Below, piece by piece: positions 62,560 through 64,000 of a DNA stretch of 64,000 nt. Location: NCBI GenBank assembly GCA_017635395.1, contig JAGBLN010000016.1, positions 1-64,000 of the forward strand, in the 5' to 3' direction. The notes below the pieces were generated by a model. That model did not search any database, was not told where the DNA came from, and saw nothing but the letters and a program-made list of their open reading frames with translations. Positions within the stretch are counted from its first letter, which is position 1; each line of letters starts with the position of its first letter. The stretch is from Lachnospiraceae bacterium. Its GTDB lineage: Bacteria > Bacillota > Clostridia > Lachnospirales > Lachnospiraceae. A program made the translations under genes and the position numbers.

Positions 62560-63231
62560 TTATTTCAGAATGGTGGCCTCTGTGACATACATGACTTCGC
62601 AGGCACCATTGCCGGTGTCATTACGTGAAGTGCTGCTGTTCCAGTAATAGGGATTGCCTTTGGAATTAGTGGCTGTGATATTTACTAAATACCCTTTGAG
62701 CTTTATATGGTCCCCGGTATTTATTTTCTTTATGGTTTTCTTTACGGAACTGTTAGCGGCTATCAGGTGGTTATTGGATGATTGCCTGTTGACATCATCT
62801 ACAGTACCTACAGTTGAGAGTTCTTCGTAAGTGTTAACCTGCCAAAAGTACCATCGTCCGTGCTGGTCCCAGTGGAAATCAACCGTGTTGTTGTACTTGG
62901 CAACGCTTCCCCAGGCAAGGGCAAGATCCCTTGGCGCGAGTTTTGTGCCAAAATCACTTCCGTAATAATTTTTTGTATGTACTACCAGTGCTTCTATCTC
63001 ATAGGCATATAGATAGTCTGCATGAACATTATATCCGGACACAACAAAATCTGTACCGCCCGTTGCCTCAGTCTGTTTTGGCTCAGGAATGTTCGGGAAG
63101 GACTGACGGCTTCCTTTTCCGCCGATGCTGCCGTTTAGGAATAAAACTACGCCGACAACTATCAGGATCATTGGTATGAGAACCTTTAAGAAGGAAAGGT
63201 CTTTTTGTCTGTATTTATTTATGCTTTCCAT
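62560..63231 (-). CDS. Membrane-anchored protein, function unknown
   Basis: 223 residues. One N-terminal helix (about 14-33), a short linker, then an outside domain of about 170 residues (YLYAYEIEALVVHTKNYYGSDF, LALAWGSVAKYNNTVDFHWDQHGRWYFWQ by ends; LKGYLVNITA near the end). The final 100 residues look like a beta-barrel domain, and similar proteins are found beside toxin or restriction loci, but I cannot assign it. It converges with the YunG-like gene. Confidence 0.65.
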   Translation of the reverse strand: MESINKYRQKDLSFLKVLIPMILIVVGVVLFLNGSIGGKGSRQSFPNIPEPKQTEATGGTDFVVSGYNVHADYLYAYEIEALVVHTKNYYGSDFGTKLAPRDLALAWGSVAKYNNTVDFHWDQHGRWYFWQVNTYEELSTVGTVDDVNRQSSNNHLIAANSSVKKTIKKINTGDHIKLKGYLVNITATNSKGNPYYWNSSTSRNDTGNGACEVMYVTEATILK

Positions 63232-63328
63232 TTGCTGTTCTCATAGGGGGTGTCCGTTCTGTCAAATGAAATTGCTGTTATGCTTTTATTATAATGGTTT
63301 CAGCATCAGATAAAAAGTAAAAATCTGA

Positions 63329-63357
63329 TTGACCTTAAAAGAACGATATCATACTAT
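63329..63357 (+). promoter_or_regulatory. Promoter of the larB transcript
   Basis: TTGACC (63,329) and TACTAT (63,352) with a 17-base spacer, about 75 bases before the larB start. Confidence 0.65.
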
Positions 63358-63433
63358 GATGTTAGGCGGGAGTATCGTCCAAAACACATTGAGCGTGGTG
63401 TTGGGTAATAGACCGGAAGGATAGGGGCTGGCT

Positions 63434-64000
63434 GTGAACGAAGACATAAAAGAGATACTGGAAAAAGTAAAAGACGGATCCGTGAGCGTTGATGAAGCCC
63501 TTATGGACTTAAGACTGCAACCCTTTGAGGATATAGGATATGCAAAAGTCGACCTTCACAGGAAGGTCAGGCAGGGGGTGGCAGAGGTTATATATGCTGC
63601 CGGGAAAAAGCCTGAGCAGATACTGGGCATAGTGGAAACTATGCTTTCAAACGGACAGGATCAGATTCTTATAACGAGGCTTGCAAAGGATGCTGCGGAT
63701 ATAGTAGCGGCAAAGGTAAAGCTTAGTTATTATGAGGATGCCAGGATAGGCATCGTAGGAGAAATGGTTAAGCCTTACGGCATAGGAAAGATTGTAGTGG
63801 CTACCGGGGGGACCAGTGATATCCCTGTAGCCGAGGAGGCTGCTGTTACTGCGGAGTTTCTTGGCAATGAGGTAGTGAGGGTCTATGATGTGGGTGTGTC
63901 TGGCATCCACCGGCTGTTTGCGCATAGGGATGAGCTTATGAGTGCATCAGTAATAATTGCCGTCGCAGGAATGGAAGGTGCTCTGGCCAGTGTTATAGGT
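63434..64000 (+). CDS. larB: LarB, nickel-pincer cofactor biosynthesis (3' partial)
   Basis: 189 codons from a GTG with AGGGG upstream, open to the window end. The N-terminus (ILEKVKDGSVSVDEAL), DLHRKVRQGVAEVIYAAGK, and the AIR-carboxylase-like core with VVATGGTSDIPVAEEAA and YDVGVSGIHRLF match LarB. LarB carboxylates and hydrolyses nicotinic acid adenine dinucleotide in making the nickel-pincer nucleotide of lactate racemase-type enzymes. Most of the protein is visible; about 50-60 C-terminal residues are outside the window. Confidence 0.93.
   Translation, partial: MNEDIKEILEKVKDGSVSVDEALMDLRLQPFEDIGYAKVDLHRKVRQGVAEVIYAAGKKPEQILGIVETMLSNGQDQILITRLAKDAADIVAAKVKLSYYEDARIGIVGEMVKPYGIGKIVVATGGTSDIPVAEEAAVTAEFLGNEVVRVYDVGVSGIHRLFAHRDELMSASVIIAVAGMEGALASVIG

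Overview
The window reads as a chromosomal segment of a low-to-mid GC Firmicute, most likely a Lachnospiraceae (Butyrivibrio/Roseburia-like) bacterium. This is inferred from strong AGGAGG ribosome binding sites, a T-box ahead of thrS, sigma-A promoters with 17-nt spacers, SpoIIE/RsbW/STAS-type partner-switching proteins, a spore photoproduct lyase-like enzyme and the style of the housekeeping proteins. The species cannot be fixed from sequence alone. No insertion sequence, integrase, CRISPR array, capsid, portal or terminase was seen. No gene-free stretch exceeds about 300 bases; the longest (about 45,328-45,615) is a T-box leader.

Region 1 (1-28,580) is the notable part: one long co-directional cluster encoding a phage-tail-like contractile injection system (CIS). 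It opens with five envelope proteins: a tail-anchored, possibly pseudokinase-like protein that is open at the window start; a multi-pass receptor with a degenerate adenylate-cyclase domain; a membrane-anchored MORN-repeat protein; a secreted TolC-like coiled-coil protein; and a large single-pass coiled-coil protein. The tail set follows: DUF4255 terminator, unknown beta-rich protein, PAAR-like DUF4280, sheath, tube, zinc-finger assembly protein, DUF6760, a tube-like protein with a long repeat extension, a coiled-coil candidate tape measure, two CIS tube/Cis7-like proteins, gp27-like hub, gp5-like spike, gp25, two baseplate J proteins and tail protein I. The usual AAA+ ATPase is not in the window. 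The association of a contractile tail with a dedicated set of envelope proteins in a Gram-positive-type genome is the best candidate here for an undescribed system.

Region 2 (28,600-37,200) looks regulatory. A consensus promoter drives a STAS anti-sigma antagonist overlapped by an orphan FtsE-like ATPase. An SH3-like protein and a histidine-kinase-like ATPase without an H-box lie on the minus strand. An operon then encodes a sensor-MFS fusion, a GNAT, a Cache-HAMP-SpoIIE phosphatase and an RsbW-like kinase. The sensor-MFS protein shares its sensory half with the cyclase-like receptor of region 1, which links the two regions.

Region 3 (37,200-49,200) is metabolic: an SPL-like radical SAM enzyme, an SDR, a ZnuCB-like metal ABC transporter, a glycogen debranching enzyme, a small conserved protein, a ThrRS lacking the TGS domain with its T-box, tRNA-Gly(CCC), and unassigned proteins including a large membrane protein.

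Region 4 (49,200-64,000) holds arginine biosynthesis (argG; a GNAT then argJ-argB-argD), an acyl-ACP thioesterase, competence genes comEA and comEC separated by a response regulator/histidine kinase/GerMN lipoprotein module, two small unknowns, and the 5' part of larB, which runs off the window.
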